Below, piece by piece: positions 6,919 through 15,791 of a DNA stretch of 64,000 bases; position 1 is the stretch's first letter; each line of letters opens with the position of its first letter. Location: assembly GCA_934746715.1 (NCBI GenBank), contig CAKVFI010000001.1, forward strand, positions 124,001 to 188,000. Reading direction: 5' to 3'. A program made the translations under genes and the position numbers. Source of the stretch: an uncultured Clostridia bacterium. GTDB lineage: Bacteria; Bacillota; Clostridia; Christensenellales; UBA1242. The notes under the pieces are model-generated. The model worked only from the letters and a program-made list of their open reading frames with translations, did not search any database and was not told the origin of the DNA.

Positions 6919-6995
6919 TATTTAGCCAATTGTAAGTGTTTGATGTTTTGCCATTTTTGTGATATATTGTTAAATAATAATATATTGGAGTGCAA

Positions 6996-8447
6996 ATGAA
7001 AAAAGAAATTGGAATACTTTGCCACATAACATCTTTGCCAAGCATTTATGGAGTGGGTGATTTTGGCAAAGCAGCATATAAATTTGTGGACTTTTTGGCG
7101 AAAAACGAGGTGTCTATTTGGCAGATCTTGCCTTTAAACCAGACAGGTGAAACAAATTGTCCATATTATTCTAATTGCAGTTTTTCATATGATGAAATGT
7201 TTTTTGATGTTGATGATTTGATTGCAAGGAAATTAATAACAAAAAAAGATGCAACAAACTTGCTTAAATTGCCAAAACAAAAAAAGGTTGTGTACGATGC
7301 AACAAAAAAAGAAAAAAGCAAACTTTTTGAAAAGGCATACAACAACATGTCAAAAGAATTGGCAACAGAATTGAATGATTTTTTAAACAAAAATGAAGAA
7401 GTTTACAATTACGCCATTTACAAAGCTTTGTTGGAAAAATTTAACACTCAAGATTGGAGAACTTTTGACAAACCTTTGCTCGACCATGATTCTAAAAAAT
7501 ATTGTCAATTTGTAAAAAACAACAAACATTTAATTTTTAAATATGGTTTTTATCAATACATTTTGGATTTGCAATGGAAAAGATTAAAGGCATACGCAAA
7601 CAAAAAAGGTGTTAAAATTTTGGGAGATTTGCCAATCTACCCTAATGTTATGTCGTTTGATGTATATTGCAATCCATCTGCTTATCAATTGGACAACAAA
7701 TTTAATATGTTGTGCACTGGTGGCGTGCCAAAATCATCTCCCGATGAAAACGAACAAAATTGGGGGTCGAGTGTTTACGATTGGAACTATTTGAAAAAAA
7801 ACAATTATCAATATTTGATAAATAAAATCAAATTATTGTTGGACAAATTTGATGTTTTGCGTTTAGACCATTTTTATGGTTATGTTGAACACTATGAATA
7901 CTCCACTATTGACAGCAAAAACAACAAATGGGTTAAAGCTGGTGGAAATGACTTTTTTGTGCATTTAAGCAAACAAATTGACATGAATAAAATTGTTGTT
8001 GAAAACCTTGGTTTTTCCAAAAAAGAATGCGACAAAGTTTTGCAAAAATTCAATCTAACAGGCATGTGTTTGTTGCAAGACGCACTTAAAGATAATCGTT
8101 ACTTGCCAAACAATGTTGAAGTTAACAATATTTACTATTTGGGCACTCATGACAATGACACTTTTATTGGATATTTTAACCACCTAAACGAACAATCAAA
8201 AAATAAATTTTGTACACTACTCAATTTAAACAAAAATGCTTGCAATAAAAAAATCCTTTTGTCTGTTTTAAGGCAAGTTTACTTCAGCAAAGCAAAATAC
8301 GATATTTTTCAAATTCAAGATTTGTTAATGCAAAATAGTTTTTACAGAATGAATGTTCCAGGCATTGCCTTCAATCAATGGGAATATAAAATGCCAAAAA
8401 ATTATAAAAATATAGCAAAAAAAACATTAAAATTGATAAAAAAATAA
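6996..8447 (+). CDS. malQ: 4-alpha-glucanotransferase (amylomaltase)
   Basis: MalQ transfers alpha-1,4-glucan segments between maltodextrins and releases glucose; cytoplasmic, in glycogen and maltodextrin use. The ATG at 6996 is chosen because GGAG lies five bases upstream; a GTG two codons earlier overlaps that site. The 483-residue product has GH77 features: the N-terminal H-I-T-S-L-P-S-x-Y-G-V-G-D-F-G, the nucleophile region R-L-D-H-F-Y-G (about residue 290), the acid/base region V-V-E-N-L-G (normally E-D-L-G), and T-H-D-N-D. No other glycogen genes are nearby. A weak hairpin-free AT-rich stretch follows it. Confidence 0.93.
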   Translation: MKKEIGILCHITSLPSIYGVGDFGKAAYKFVDFLAKNEVSIWQILPLNQTGETNCPYYSNCSFSYDEMFFDVDDLIARKLITKKDATNLLKLPKQKKVVYDATKKEKSKLFEKAYNNMSKELATELNDFLNKNEEVYNYAIYKALLEKFNTQDWRTFDKPLLDHDSKKYCQFVKNNKHLIFKYGFYQYILDLQWKRLKAYANKKGVKILGDLPIYPNVMSFDVYCNPSAYQLDNKFNMLCTGGVPKSSPDENEQNWGSSVYDWNYLKKNNYQYLINKIKLLLDKFDVLRLDHFYGYVEHYEYSTIDSKNNKWVKAGGNDFFVHLSKQIDMNKIVVENLGFSKKECDKVLQKFNLTGMCLLQDALKDNRYLPNNVEVNNIYYLGTHDNDTFIGYFNHLNEQSKNKFCTLLNLNKNACNKKILLSVLRQVYFSKAKYDIFQIQDLLMQNSFYRMNVPGIAFNQWEYKMPKNYKNIAKKTLKLIKK

Positions 8448-8565
8448 GATAATTTAATAAATTTTTTGTTTTTTTATTAATGTTTATATTATTATAACAT
8501 ACCATTTTAAACAACAAGTTGAAAACAATATTCAATATATTTTGTTGTTTAATATTCAACTATGG

Positions 8566-8594
8566 TTGACAAATTCAGTCAAAAGTATTATTAT
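8566..8594 (+). promoter_or_regulatory. Promoter of the membrane protein gene at 8623
   Basis: TTGACA (8566-8571), 17-bp spacer, TATTAT (8589-8594). Confidence 0.75.
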
Positions 8595-8622
8595 ACTTCA
8601 ACTGTTATAAAAGGAAAAATTT

Positions 8623-9072
8623 ATGAAAATTAAAGCAGATGAAATTAAAAATAAAGATGTAAAATCAATGAATAATGAACAACTTATTGAATTTAACAAC
8701 CAACTTAAAACTTTCAAAACACAAACAAAATTTTTAAGGGACTTGCAATTGCTTAAAATTTTATATTGCGTATTTGGTTACGCCTTTGGTTTAGGTCTTG
8801 GTATTTGTATTGCTAAAGTGATAATCCCTTACATTTATTATGGAGCATTTAATGTTAAATATATTGTGTTGAGTTGCATATTGTTGGCTGTTTGCATTGC
8901 ACTAGAAGTGCTTTATAGAGTGGCAAAACATTTTGGCAAAAAGTACTCAGATATTGTAACTGAAAAATCAATCGAAATTCAAAGCCAATACAATTTACTC
9001 AACCAAAAAAAAGAACTTAAAAATCCAAGTGAAACACAAACACAAGCACAAACACAAACCGAAAACAAATAA
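8623..9072 (+). CDS. Unknown small membrane protein with two membrane segments
   Basis: A 149-residue protein with a charged N-terminal helix (about 1-45), two hydrophobic segments (about 46-70 and 80-100) and a polar C-terminal tail ending in a Gln/Thr-rich run (T-Q-T-Q-A-Q-T-Q-T). AAAAGGAAA precedes the ATG and a consensus promoter lies upstream. No family recognised; the layout suggests a hairpin-like membrane protein with both ends in the cytoplasm. Confidence 0.65.
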   Translation: MKIKADEIKNKDVKSMNNEQLIEFNNQLKTFKTQTKFLRDLQLLKILYCVFGYAFGLGLGICIAKVIIPYIYYGAFNVKYIVLSCILLAVCIALEVLYRVAKHFGKKYSDIVTEKSIEIQSQYNLLNQKKELKNPSETQTQAQTQTENK

Positions 9073-9146
9073 AACAATTGGTCTTAAAAAAATATAAAAA
9101 AATTCAACAAACACAAAAATTTATTTAATTTTTACAAATTTATTTA

Positions 9147-9175
9147 AAAAATAGGCATTTTAGCCTATTTTTTTG
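9147..9175. terminator. Bidirectional terminator
   Basis: AAAATAGGC (9147-9155) pairs with GCCTATTTT (9163-9171), with T runs in both directions. It serves the membrane gene on the plus strand and iscU on the minus strand. Confidence 0.85.
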
Positions 9176-9181
9176 CTGTTT

Positions 9182-9625
9182 TTAATTTTTTTCATCGTGG
9201 TCAGCATGACAGCAACACGCACCAGTTGAACAAAATTTTGCTTTGTCGTAATCGATGTTATGTTTGTCGTAATAATCTTTAATAGCAGCTTTTATTGCTT
9301 CTTCTGCCAAAACAGAACAATGAATTTTGTGTGCTGGCAAGCCATCCAAAGCCTCAACAACCGCTTTGTTTGTCAACTCCAACGCTTGGTCAATCGGTTT
9401 GCCTTTGATAAGTTCTGTTGCCATTGAACTTGTTGCAATTGCACTGCCGCACCCAAAGGTCATAAATTTGACATCAGTTATTATTCCATCATCAACCTTA
9501 ATATACATGCGCATAATGTCACCACATTTTGCGTTGCCAACCTCCCCAACGCCATCTGGGTTTTCCATTTCACCAACATTGCGTGGATTGCGGAAATGAT
9601 CCATAACTTTTTCACTATATAACAT
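9182..9625 (-). CDS. iscU: Fe-S cluster scaffold protein IscU/NifU-like
   Basis: IscU is the scaffold on which iron-sulfur clusters are built with sulfur from IscS. The 147-residue product has the three cluster-ligand cysteines in N-A-K-C-G-D, F-G-C-G-S-A and K-I-H-C-S-V. The C-terminus carries an extra cluster of metal-binding residues (C-S-T-G-A-C-C-C-H-A-D-H), seen in some clostridial NifU-like proteins. It overlaps the end of iscS by 11 bp, so the two are translated from one mRNA; AAGGAGAA sits inside the iscS coding end. Confidence 0.93.
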   Translation of the reverse strand: MLYSEKVMDHFRNPRNVGEMENPDGVGEVGNAKCGDIMRMYIKVDDGIITDVKFMTFGCGSAIATSSMATELIKGKPIDQALELTNKAVVEALDGLPAHKIHCSVLAEEAIKAAIKDYYDKHNIDYDKAKFCSTGACCCHADHDEKN

Positions 9626-10811
9626 GTTTAATTTCTCCTTTTTTAAGTTTGTCCCAAACTGGACTAATTGTTCTTAAATATTCAACAATTTCTGGCACAG
9701 CCTTGATTGTTTCGTCAATTTCTTGCTCTGTTGAAAATTTGCTCAAAGTCAAGCGCAAACTTCCGTGCGCAATTTCATGCGGAAGCCCGATTGCCAAAAG
9801 CACATGGCTTGGATCAAGTGAACCACTTGTGCACGCAGAGCCACTAGACGCACAAATACCTTTATCGTCAAGCAACAAAAGCAAACTTTCCCCTTCTATA
9901 CCTTCAAAAGACATATTAAAATTGTTTGGCAAGCGATTAACCAAATCCCCATTGATTTTTGAATGTGGAATTTTGCTTAACTCTTCAAACAACTTGTTGC
10001 GAAGTTTAATTTCATGAGATGCCGTTTTTGCCATTTCCTTGCAAGCCAAATCTAAAGCAACGCTCATACCAACAATACCTGGCAAATTTTCTGTGCCCGC
10101 CCTATGGTTGCGTTCCTGTGCTCCTCCATGAATAAAACTGAACAATGGTGTGCCCTTTTTGCAATATAACGCACCAACACCTTTTGGCCCGTGAAATTTG
10201 TGCCCAGACATACTCAACATATCAATATTCATCTTTTTAACATCAATTGGCAAATGCCCAACCGCTTGAACTGCGTCCGTGTGAAAAATTATCTGTTTTT
10301 CACGGCACAACGCGCCAATTTCACTTATTGGCTGAATGGTGCCAATTTCGTTGTTTGCAAACATTATGGTAACCAAACATGTTTTGTTGGTTATAGCATT
10401 TTTTAAATCTTCAAGATGAATAATTCCATTTTCGTAAACAGGCAAATAAACAATTTCAAAACCTTGTTTTTGTTTCTCTTCCAATGTGTGCAAAATAGCA
10501 TGATGCTCAAACGCTGATGTTATAATTTGATTTTTACCAGTAAGTTTGCCAAACTTGCACGCAGTTTCAATTGCCCAGTTGTCACTTTCACTGCCACCAG
10601 ATGTAAAATATATTTCGTCATCTTGTGCATTTAAACAATTGGCAATTGTATGACGAGCTTGTTCCAAATGTTCTTTGGCAATTTGCCCAATCGTGTGAAG
10701 GCTGCTTGCATTGCCGTAAATTTCATCAAAATATGGCAACATTGCATTTTTCACTTCTTGCCTAACCTTTGTTGTGCCAGCGTTGTCCAGATATATTGTT
10801 TTTTGTTTCAT
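9615..10811 (-). CDS. iscS: Cysteine desulfurase IscS/NifS
   Basis: A 398-residue pyridoxal-phosphate enzyme that takes sulfur from cysteine for Fe-S cluster assembly. Visible features: Y-L-D-N-A-G-T-T N-terminal motif, the PLP lysine in S-G-H-K-F-H-G-P-K-G, and the catalytic-cysteine loop S-S-G-S-A-C-T-S-G-S. AAAGGAGA precedes the ATG. It lies downstream of the regulator iscR with a terminator-like hairpin and a palindrome resembling the iscR operator in the 75-bp gap, so it is probably regulated by IscR together with iscU. Confidence 0.95.
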   Translation of the reverse strand: MKQKTIYLDNAGTTKVRQEVKNAMLPYFDEIYGNASSLHTIGQIAKEHLEQARHTIANCLNAQDDEIYFTSGGSESDNWAIETACKFGKLTGKNQIITSAFEHHAILHTLEEKQKQGFEIVYLPVYENGIIHLEDLKNAITNKTCLVTIMFANNEIGTIQPISEIGALCREKQIIFHTDAVQAVGHLPIDVKKMNIDMLSMSGHKFHGPKGVGALYCKKGTPLFSFIHGGAQERNHRAGTENLPGIVGMSVALDLACKEMAKTASHEIKLRNKLFEELSKIPHSKINGDLVNRLPNNFNMSFEGIEGESLLLLLDDKGICASSGSACTSGSLDPSHVLLAIGLPHEIAHGSLRLTLSKFSTEQEIDETIKAVPEIVEYLRTISPVWDKLKKGEIKHVI

Positions 10812-10825
10812 CTATTCTCCTTTTT

Positions 10826-10850
10826 AATTCATACTGTTTTGGTGTGAATT
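10826..10850. promoter_or_regulatory. Probable IscR-type operator upstream of iscS
   Basis: TTCATACTGTTTTGGTGTGA is an imperfect palindrome matching the half-sites and spacing of the perfect palindrome at the iscR promoter (11344-11360). It lies just before the iscS ribosome site. Confidence 0.65.
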
Positions 10851-10860
10851 TATCACTTTT

Positions 10861-10882
10861 AAAAAGCGCCTTATCGGCGCAT
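10861..10882 (-). terminator. Terminator or attenuator between iscR and iscS
   Basis: GCGCC (10866-10870) pairs with GGCGC (10876-10880), followed on the minus strand by TTTTT. A short stem, so it may allow partial read-through into iscSU. Confidence 0.7.
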
Positions 10883-10886
10883 TAAA

Positions 10887-11291
10887 TTAAAATGTTTTAT
10901 TAAGCAAGTTTTCAAGAGTAATTTTGCTTAAATAATCAACTATCATTGCATTGAGTTTTTCCCAGCAGCCAATGCTATCACATTTGTTGGACATAGGGCA
11001 ATTTTTGTTGTTTTCCAAACATGGTGCAATGCACGGCAAATCGTTTGTTGCTTTTAAAATTTCTGCAATAGTATAATCGTTTGGTTGTTTTACAAGTTTA
11101 TAGCCACCATCAACCCCGCGTGAACTTTCAATCAACTTTGCCTTGACGAGCATTGAAATAATTTTTTCCAAATATTTTGGAGATATGTTTTGCTTTTCGC
11201 TCAACATCGTAACCGACACAAATTGGTTTTGATGTTTGCCAAGTTCTGCCATAACCCTCACAGCATATCTGCCCTTTGATGATATTTTCAT
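10887..11291 (-). CDS. iscR: Rrf2-family transcription regulator, IscR-like
   Basis: A 134-residue winged-helix regulator that starts with the typical M-K-I-S-S-K-G-R-Y-A-V-R. It keeps a set of cysteines in the effector loop (C-I-A-P-C-x7-C-P-M-x3-C-x4-C, about 88-110), which in IscR bind a [2Fe-2S] cluster; CymR-type Rrf2 proteins lack them. It should sense Fe-S status and repress iscSU. A perfect palindrome overlaps its own transcription start, pointing to autorepression. The start has an AGAGGA ribosome site. Confidence 0.9.
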   Translation of the reverse strand: MKISSKGRYAVRVMAELGKHQNQFVSVTMLSEKQNISPKYLEKIISMLVKAKLIESSRGVDGGYKLVKQPNDYTIAEILKATNDLPCIAPCLENNKNCPMSNKCDSIGCWEKLNAMIVDYLSKITLENLLNKTF

Positions 11292-11343
11292 AAATCCTCT
11301 AAATCAAATAACATAATTATTTGTTTTGCCTATATTTTATATT

Positions 11344-11360
11344 CATACCAATTTGGTATG
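11344..11360. promoter_or_regulatory. IscR/Rrf2 operator at the iscR promoter
   Basis: Perfect palindrome CATACCAATTTGGTATG centred on the predicted iscR +1. A related imperfect copy lies before iscS, so both are likely sites of the same regulator. Confidence 0.8.
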
Positions 11361-11365
11361 ATTTT

Positions 11366-11394
11366 ATTGTAGTATATAAATATATGTTTGTCAA
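11366..11394 (-). promoter_or_regulatory. iscR promoter
   Basis: On the minus strand TTGACA (11394-11389), 17-bp spacer, TACAAT (11371-11366). The predicted start falls at the edge of the palindromic operator. Confidence 0.8.
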
Positions 11395-11460
11395 TGATTA
11401 TTTTTAAATTTTTAAACAAATTTTAAATTTGGTGCCAAAAACAATTTTTGCATTGTAAAA

Positions 11461-11489
11461 TTGACAAAACAGAATTGAAAAGATAATAT
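11461..11489 (+). promoter_or_regulatory. Promoter of the GNAT gene
   Basis: TTGACA (11461-11466), 17-bp spacer, TAATAT (11484-11489), about 25 bp before the GTG start. Confidence 0.78.
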
Positions 11490-11514
11490 ATTAACATAAA
11501 TTAATGGAGTTATT

Positions 11515-12096
11515 GTGATTAAAATAAGAAAATATCAAGAAAAAGACAGAGAACAGGTTAGAACAATTTGCAAAGATACTGCAAAAGGCAGTTTTGCTGT
11601 AAAGCCCAAAAAAAGAGAAGCGGTTGCAATGATGTATATTGACTATAACATAGATTACGAGCCTGAAAACACACTTGTTGCAGTGGATGAAAATGACAAG
11701 GTTTGCGGGTATTGTGCTTACTCTTGCGATATGGACAAACTTAAAACCATCACCAATAAAGTTATTGCAAAAAAAGTCGCAAAAATAAATTTGCTTTATT
11801 CTTTGTTTTTAAAAGGATGTGTCAAAACTTCTTTAAAACTTTCCAAATATTATTTAGGTGGGGGATTTCATCTCAACATCGACAGCAAGCATCAAGGTCA
11901 GCACATTGGAAATATGCTTTTGGACGCAATGGGCAAACATCTTAAAAATCTTGGATATAAATATATGTATCTTGTTACTGAAAACAGAAAAACAAGAGGT
12001 TACGGCTTTTATATGCATTACGGCTTTGAAGAAGCAAAAAAATGTGCTTTGGGCACTTTGTGCTTAACTTATGATTTAAGCAAAATTAAACAATAA
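11515..12096 (+). CDS. GNAT-family N-acetyltransferase
   Basis: A 193-residue acetyltransferase with the GNAT acetyl-CoA loop H-Q-G-Q-H-I-G-N-M-L-L (the Q/R-x-x-G-x-G/A motif, about 127-137), and the C-terminal G-F-Y-M-H-Y-G-F-E-E typical of the fold. The substrate cannot be told. Translation probably starts at the GTG at 11515, five to six bases after GGAG. It has its own promoter and a terminator, so it is a single-gene unit. Confidence 0.85.
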   Translation: MIKIRKYQEKDREQVRTICKDTAKGSFAVKPKKREAVAMMYIDYNIDYEPENTLVAVDENDKVCGYCAYSCDMDKLKTITNKVIAKKVAKINLLYSLFLKGCVKTSLKLSKYYLGGGFHLNIDSKHQGQHIGNMLLDAMGKHLKNLGYKYMYLVTENRKTRGYGFYMHYGFEEAKKCALGTLCLTYDLSKIKQ

Positions 12097-12132
12097 ACGT
12101 TAAATTAAAAATCTTTTTAAAATTAGGCACGC

Positions 12133-12187
12133 AAAAAATGCAGTTTTAAATTTTGTGATTAAACTATTTTTAAAACTGCATTTTTAT
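12133..12187. terminator. Bidirectional terminator
   Basis: A long 17-bp stem around TGCAGTTTTAAA (12134-12150) with its complement (12169-12185), with A and T runs at both ends. It separates the GNAT gene from the convergent acyltransferase operon. Confidence 0.8.
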
Positions 12188-12220
12188 TGACTATTTAAGT
12201 TGTTTTTAACATTTTTATGT

Positions 12221-13069
12221 TTAATTTTTGTCACATAAATATGTTAATTTTGTGCCATAAGTTTTTTCGTAAATATTTTTCCATATTGTGTAATTTTCTT
12301 CTTTCATTTGTTCAATATTGGTTTTTACATCAATGTCTGAATTTGCATAAATTGGTTTTTCAATATGCATTGTGTAAATTTGCACAGGAAAACCATCTGG
12401 GCCAATTTTATCACTATCCTGCATTGTTACAAAGCAAGGGATAACCGGCACATTGTTTTTAACAGCAAAACGGAACGCTCCATTTTTAAGAGGCTTTGGT
12501 TTGCGATAATTCCACCACATACTTTCTTCTGGGTAAAAAAGCACAAAATTGCCTTCTTGCAACAATTCGTTTGTGCAACGCAAAAACTTTTTCATTGTAT
12601 CCTTGTTTTGGCTTAATGGCAAAGTGTCGCAATATTTAAAAATTGGTTCAAATCCCCTTGGCGGGTTGGTATAATTGCCTTCTCTAACAACCTTAAACAA
12701 GCGTTTGTGTTTATGCTTTGATTGTCTAAATGTTTGATCCATAATAAAGCTGTCAGCAACACCAAAATGATTGCAGGTTACTATTGCACCAGTTTTAACA
12801 GATTGCATGTTTTCAATGCCAACAATTTTATCAAATCTAAACAAACCCGCTTGTTTTAATTGTTTGAGCATTTTGCCTGCAAGTTTGTAGGTGAAAAACC
12901 TTTTTATTTTATTAATTAATTTTTTGCGTTTATAGTCAATTTGGTCTGGAAAAAGCTCGAAAGTTGGAGGGTCATTTTCAACATCTTTGTCAAAAACGCC
13001 ATTTAACTCCAACTCTTCAATCTTTTTTAGCACATCAAGTCTGTCCTGTGCTTTTAAAATCTCTTCCAT
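12221..13069 (-). CDS. PlsC-like lysophospholipid acyltransferase
   Basis: A 282-residue 1-acyl-glycerol-3-phosphate acyltransferase-like protein. Motif I is N-H-F-G-V-A-D (H-x4-D), followed by the glycerol-phosphate-binding F-Y-P-E-E-S (usual F-P-E-G-T) and V-P-V-I-P-C-F. An N-terminal basic segment (about 50-75) may sit on the membrane. It ends a four-gene operon in which two GT8 glycosyltransferases lie between two acyltransferases. It should acylate a lyso-lipid acceptor, plausibly a glycolipid; that role is inferred from context. AGGAGC precedes the start. Confidence 0.82.
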   Translation of the reverse strand: MEEILKAQDRLDVLKKIEELELNGVFDKDVENDPPTFELFPDQIDYKRKKLINKIKRFFTYKLAGKMLKQLKQAGLFRFDKIVGIENMQSVKTGAIVTCNHFGVADSFIMDQTFRQSKHKHKRLFKVVREGNYTNPPRGFEPIFKYCDTLPLSQNKDTMKKFLRCTNELLQEGNFVLFYPEESMWWNYRKPKPLKNGAFRFAVKNNVPVIPCFVTMQDSDKIGPDGFPVQIYTMHIEKPIYANSDIDVKTNIEQMKEENYTIWKNIYEKTYGTKLTYLCDKN

Positions 13070-13080
13070 TATTGCTCCTA

Positions 13081-14175
13081 TTAGCTTTTTTGCTTACGTG
13101 GTTTTGCAATTGTATTATCAATAACATCAAACAAATCTTGTTGTTGCAATTCTTCCAAATCACATGCAACAATTTCATTTTTAACAAGTGGTGATTCCTT
13201 TTCATCAAAGATAGCATCAACAATCTTTTTAATTCTAGCATTGTCAACAACATCGTTTGCTTGTTTAACGATATTTTCACAAAGCGTTTGTGTTTGTTTT
13301 TCTGCAATTTTGATTGATTCTTCTGTTTCGCTGTTTTTGGCTTGCATGATTTCATCATAATATCCGCTTGTCTTTGCATATTCCCAAAAATATTTTTCGT
13401 ACAAAATGCCGTCTTTCTTCCAAGGTTTTAAGTCAAGGTTGAAGTGAAATAATTTTATATCCTTTTCCTTGATTGTTGTGCTTGGGAATGGTTGCTTGTT
13501 CCAAACTAGACTAATATATTTAACTTTGCCACGGCAAATGCAGTTCAAATAGTCTTGATCTTGTGCAACTTCAAATTTAACTTTGCCAAGCAAATCAATA
13601 AATTTGCCTTCAAAATCAATTTCGCGCAAACGTTTTGTGTTCATAAGCAAAATGCCTGCATTAAAATATTTTGAATGATTACCCTTGCCAAGTGGAATAT
13701 GATTTTCAACATAATCCCAAGCAAGAGGTGTGTTTTGAACAAAATTATCTGGAATTGCACCAACTAAATTGTCTCCAAGGTCTATGTTAAAAAGCTCACT
13801 AATATCACCTTTAACAACGATATCACTGTCAAGATACAAAACTTTGTCATATTGTTTGTACAAATTTGGGATAAACAATCTGTAATATGTTGCTTTTGAA
13901 TAATAGTCACGTGTGTGCAACTTGTTTGCAATCAATTCAACATATGAAGTGATATCTTCAAAGCTGATTTGAAAATTTTGATTGGAATATTTTTGTTTAA
14001 TTAATTTTTGATTTCTCTCATTAACATTGTTTGCGTGTAAAATTTTGATGTCATACTGATAGTTTTTTGAAGCATTTTCTTCTAAAGACTCCAAAGAAAC
14101 TGCTAAATATGGTATATACTTGTCATCGCAAGTAAAGATAATTGGTATTATGTTGTTTTTGTTTTGATTATTCAT
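13081..14175 (-). CDS. Glycosyltransferase family 8
   Basis: A 364-residue GT8 (LgtC-like) enzyme: N-terminal I-P-I-I-F-T-C-D-D-K-Y nucleotide-binding strand, the metal-binding D-x-D in L-Y-L-D-S-D-I-V (about 112-119), Y-F-N-A-G-I-L-L-M-N and A-Q-D-Q-D-Y-L-N. It would transfer a hexose from a UDP-sugar to a lipid or glycan acceptor. The last 80 residues are charged and helical and are not part of the GT core. It lies 1 bp after the next GT8 gene ends and 11 bp before the acyltransferase, so it belongs to the operon. Confidence 0.88.
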   Translation of the reverse strand: MNNQNKNNIIPIIFTCDDKYIPYLAVSLESLEENASKNYQYDIKILHANNVNERNQKLIKQKYSNQNFQISFEDITSYVELIANKLHTRDYYSKATYYRLFIPNLYKQYDKVLYLDSDIVVKGDISELFNIDLGDNLVGAIPDNFVQNTPLAWDYVENHIPLGKGNHSKYFNAGILLMNTKRLREIDFEGKFIDLLGKVKFEVAQDQDYLNCICRGKVKYISLVWNKQPFPSTTIKEKDIKLFHFNLDLKPWKKDGILYEKYFWEYAKTSGYYDEIMQAKNSETEESIKIAEKQTQTLCENIVKQANDVVDNARIKKIVDAIFDEKESPLVKNEIVACDLEELQQQDLFDVIDNTIAKPRKQKS

Positions 14176-14176
14176 A

Positions 14177-15022
14177 TTAATTTTCTCCCTTTAAAAAATT
14201 GTTTTCGTAATATTTTTTTAAATAAATGTATTCGTATAAAATGTCATCAAATTGATAATATTTGAATACTTTGTGTACTTTGCTTACATTCCACTGTTTT
14301 ATATTTGCTGTGTGTGGATATGGCTTCCAGAACAATCGTTTGCTGAAATGCCTAATCACAGTGTTTTTGTGGCAATATTTTTGATCATTAAACCTTTGTG
14401 GCAAAGTTTTGTATTTGGTTGTTGCATGCCAAACCGCATCTTGATCTGCAAACAGCCATTTCTTTTCTCTAATTAACTGCCTTGCTTTTTCAAACAAACC
14501 AGTTTCCTTAATCTTTTTCATGTTCAAAAGCAAAACACCAGCATTGATATATTTTGGATTAATTGCAAATTTGCCATAATGGTCAGTTGCGGCGGCGTAC
14601 TCATACTCATCAATGTCTTGATTGTAAAGTTCAGTTATATCTCTATTAAACAAAAGGTCAATATCTAAATATAACAACTTGTCTGGAACATTTGGAATTA
14701 AGTCTGCAAACAATCTTAACAATGTGTATGGTGAGCAATAGCAACTTTCGTTTGGGCTATTTTCAAATTCTGCCTTATAATATTCTCCACAATCAATTTT
14801 TTCCACATCATTTTCTGGATTGTAAGATTTAGCAACATTATTAAGGAATTCAATCATTTTATCATCAATTGCGGTATATTCTGGTTTAATTCTTGTTATA
14901 TCCATTGTGTAGATATAAAACTTAAATGGTTCTTTGGTTGTTGTACGTTTGAAAATTGAAAGCATTGTTGTTAACACACCATCAAACACTTTTGAGTTTC
15001 CTGAAAATAAAATGTTAATCAT
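14177..15022 (-). CDS. Glycosyltransferase family 8, second copy
   Basis: A 281-residue GT8-like protein with the D-x-D motif in L-Y-L-D-I-D-L-L (about 117-124), Y-I-N-A-G-V-L-L-L-N and F-A-D-Q-D-A-V-W. It is diverged from the neighbouring GT8, starting M-I-N-I-L-F-S-G-N rather than the usual C-D-D motif. AAGGAGG precedes the ATG, which overlaps the end of the upstream acyltransferase by 8 bp. The pair probably adds successive sugars to one acceptor; this is inference. Confidence 0.85.
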   Translation of the reverse strand: MINILFSGNSKVFDGVLTTMLSIFKRTTTKEPFKFYIYTMDITRIKPEYTAIDDKMIEFLNNVAKSYNPENDVEKIDCGEYYKAEFENSPNESCYCSPYTLLRLFADLIPNVPDKLLYLDIDLLFNRDITELYNQDIDEYEYAAATDHYGKFAINPKYINAGVLLLNMKKIKETGLFEKARQLIREKKWLFADQDAVWHATTKYKTLPQRFNDQKYCHKNTVIRHFSKRLFWKPYPHTANIKQWNVSKVHKVFKYYQFDDILYEYIYLKKYYENNFLKGEN

Positions 15023-15791
15023 TTTCCTCCTTTTTTATGTACTTAATAAATTCGTAATCACTTAATTTGCTTCTTTCAACCATTGTGTTGTAAACTCGGT
15101 CGTGCAAGTCTTGAATACGCTCCTTGCTTGGCATTTCCTTGTTTGGATAAAATGGACCATCAATATAAGTAATTATCTGAACTTTGCCATTTTTGCGCTT
15201 GTGATAAGTGTTGGTAAAACAAAATGCAGGCACATCATATTTAACTGGATATCTAAACGAAGTTGACACAAATGGTCTAATTTTTGTGTAATAAGGCCAA
15301 ATATGTGCTTCCGGATAAATTAAAATTGATTTGCGCTTTTTTATTATTTCGTCAACAGCTGTAACAAACTTTTTTGTTTCGTGAACATTTGTTGGTACAG
15401 GCAAAGCACCCAAACGTTTAACCAACCAACCCAAACCTTTGATGTTAAGATTTTTGCGGTTGACCATAACATATGCTTCGTGATAACTTATTCTTTTTGG
15501 CATTGATGCATCAAAGAATTGTTGAGTGTGATTGCCATAAATAAAATAACTTGTGCGTTTAACTTGTTTGAAAGCTTTTTTGTTTACAATCTTCCAAGCA
15601 AATTTTGTTTTTGCATAAATCATTGAAACCGGCCATGCAATGATATTATTCCAAAAGAAGTGTTTAATTTGCCAAAACAAGTTATTGCTGTAATAAACAT
15701 ATTTTTCACTAACAGGCTTGTCTTGTTCAACATCTTCAGAAAAATCTTCATTAAATTCATCACTGAAGTATATCGTTTGCTGCTCCTTCAT
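15015..15791 (-). CDS. PlsC-like acyltransferase, first gene of the operon
   Basis: A 258-residue acyltransferase-like protein with G-N-H-T-Q-Q-F-F-D (H-x5-D rather than the canonical H-x4-D), I-Y-P-E-A-H and V-P-A-F-C-F-T. An acidic head (about 1-30) precedes the conserved core. The longer spacing in motif I marks a separate subfamily; whether it acylates the same acceptor as the 12221 gene is unknown. GGAGGATAA precedes the ATG. It heads the operon acyltransferase-GT8-GT8-acyltransferase, which looks like a glycolipid-building unit for the membrane. Confidence 0.8.
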   Translation of the reverse strand: MKEQQTIYFSDEFNEDFSEDVEQDKPVSEKYVYYSNNLFWQIKHFFWNNIIAWPVSMIYAKTKFAWKIVNKKAFKQVKRTSYFIYGNHTQQFFDASMPKRISYHEAYVMVNRKNLNIKGLGWLVKRLGALPVPTNVHETKKFVTAVDEIIKKRKSILIYPEAHIWPYYTKIRPFVSTSFRYPVKYDVPAFCFTNTYHKRKNGKVQIITYIDGPFYPNKEMPSKERIQDLHDRVYNTMVERSKLSDYEFIKYIKKEEND

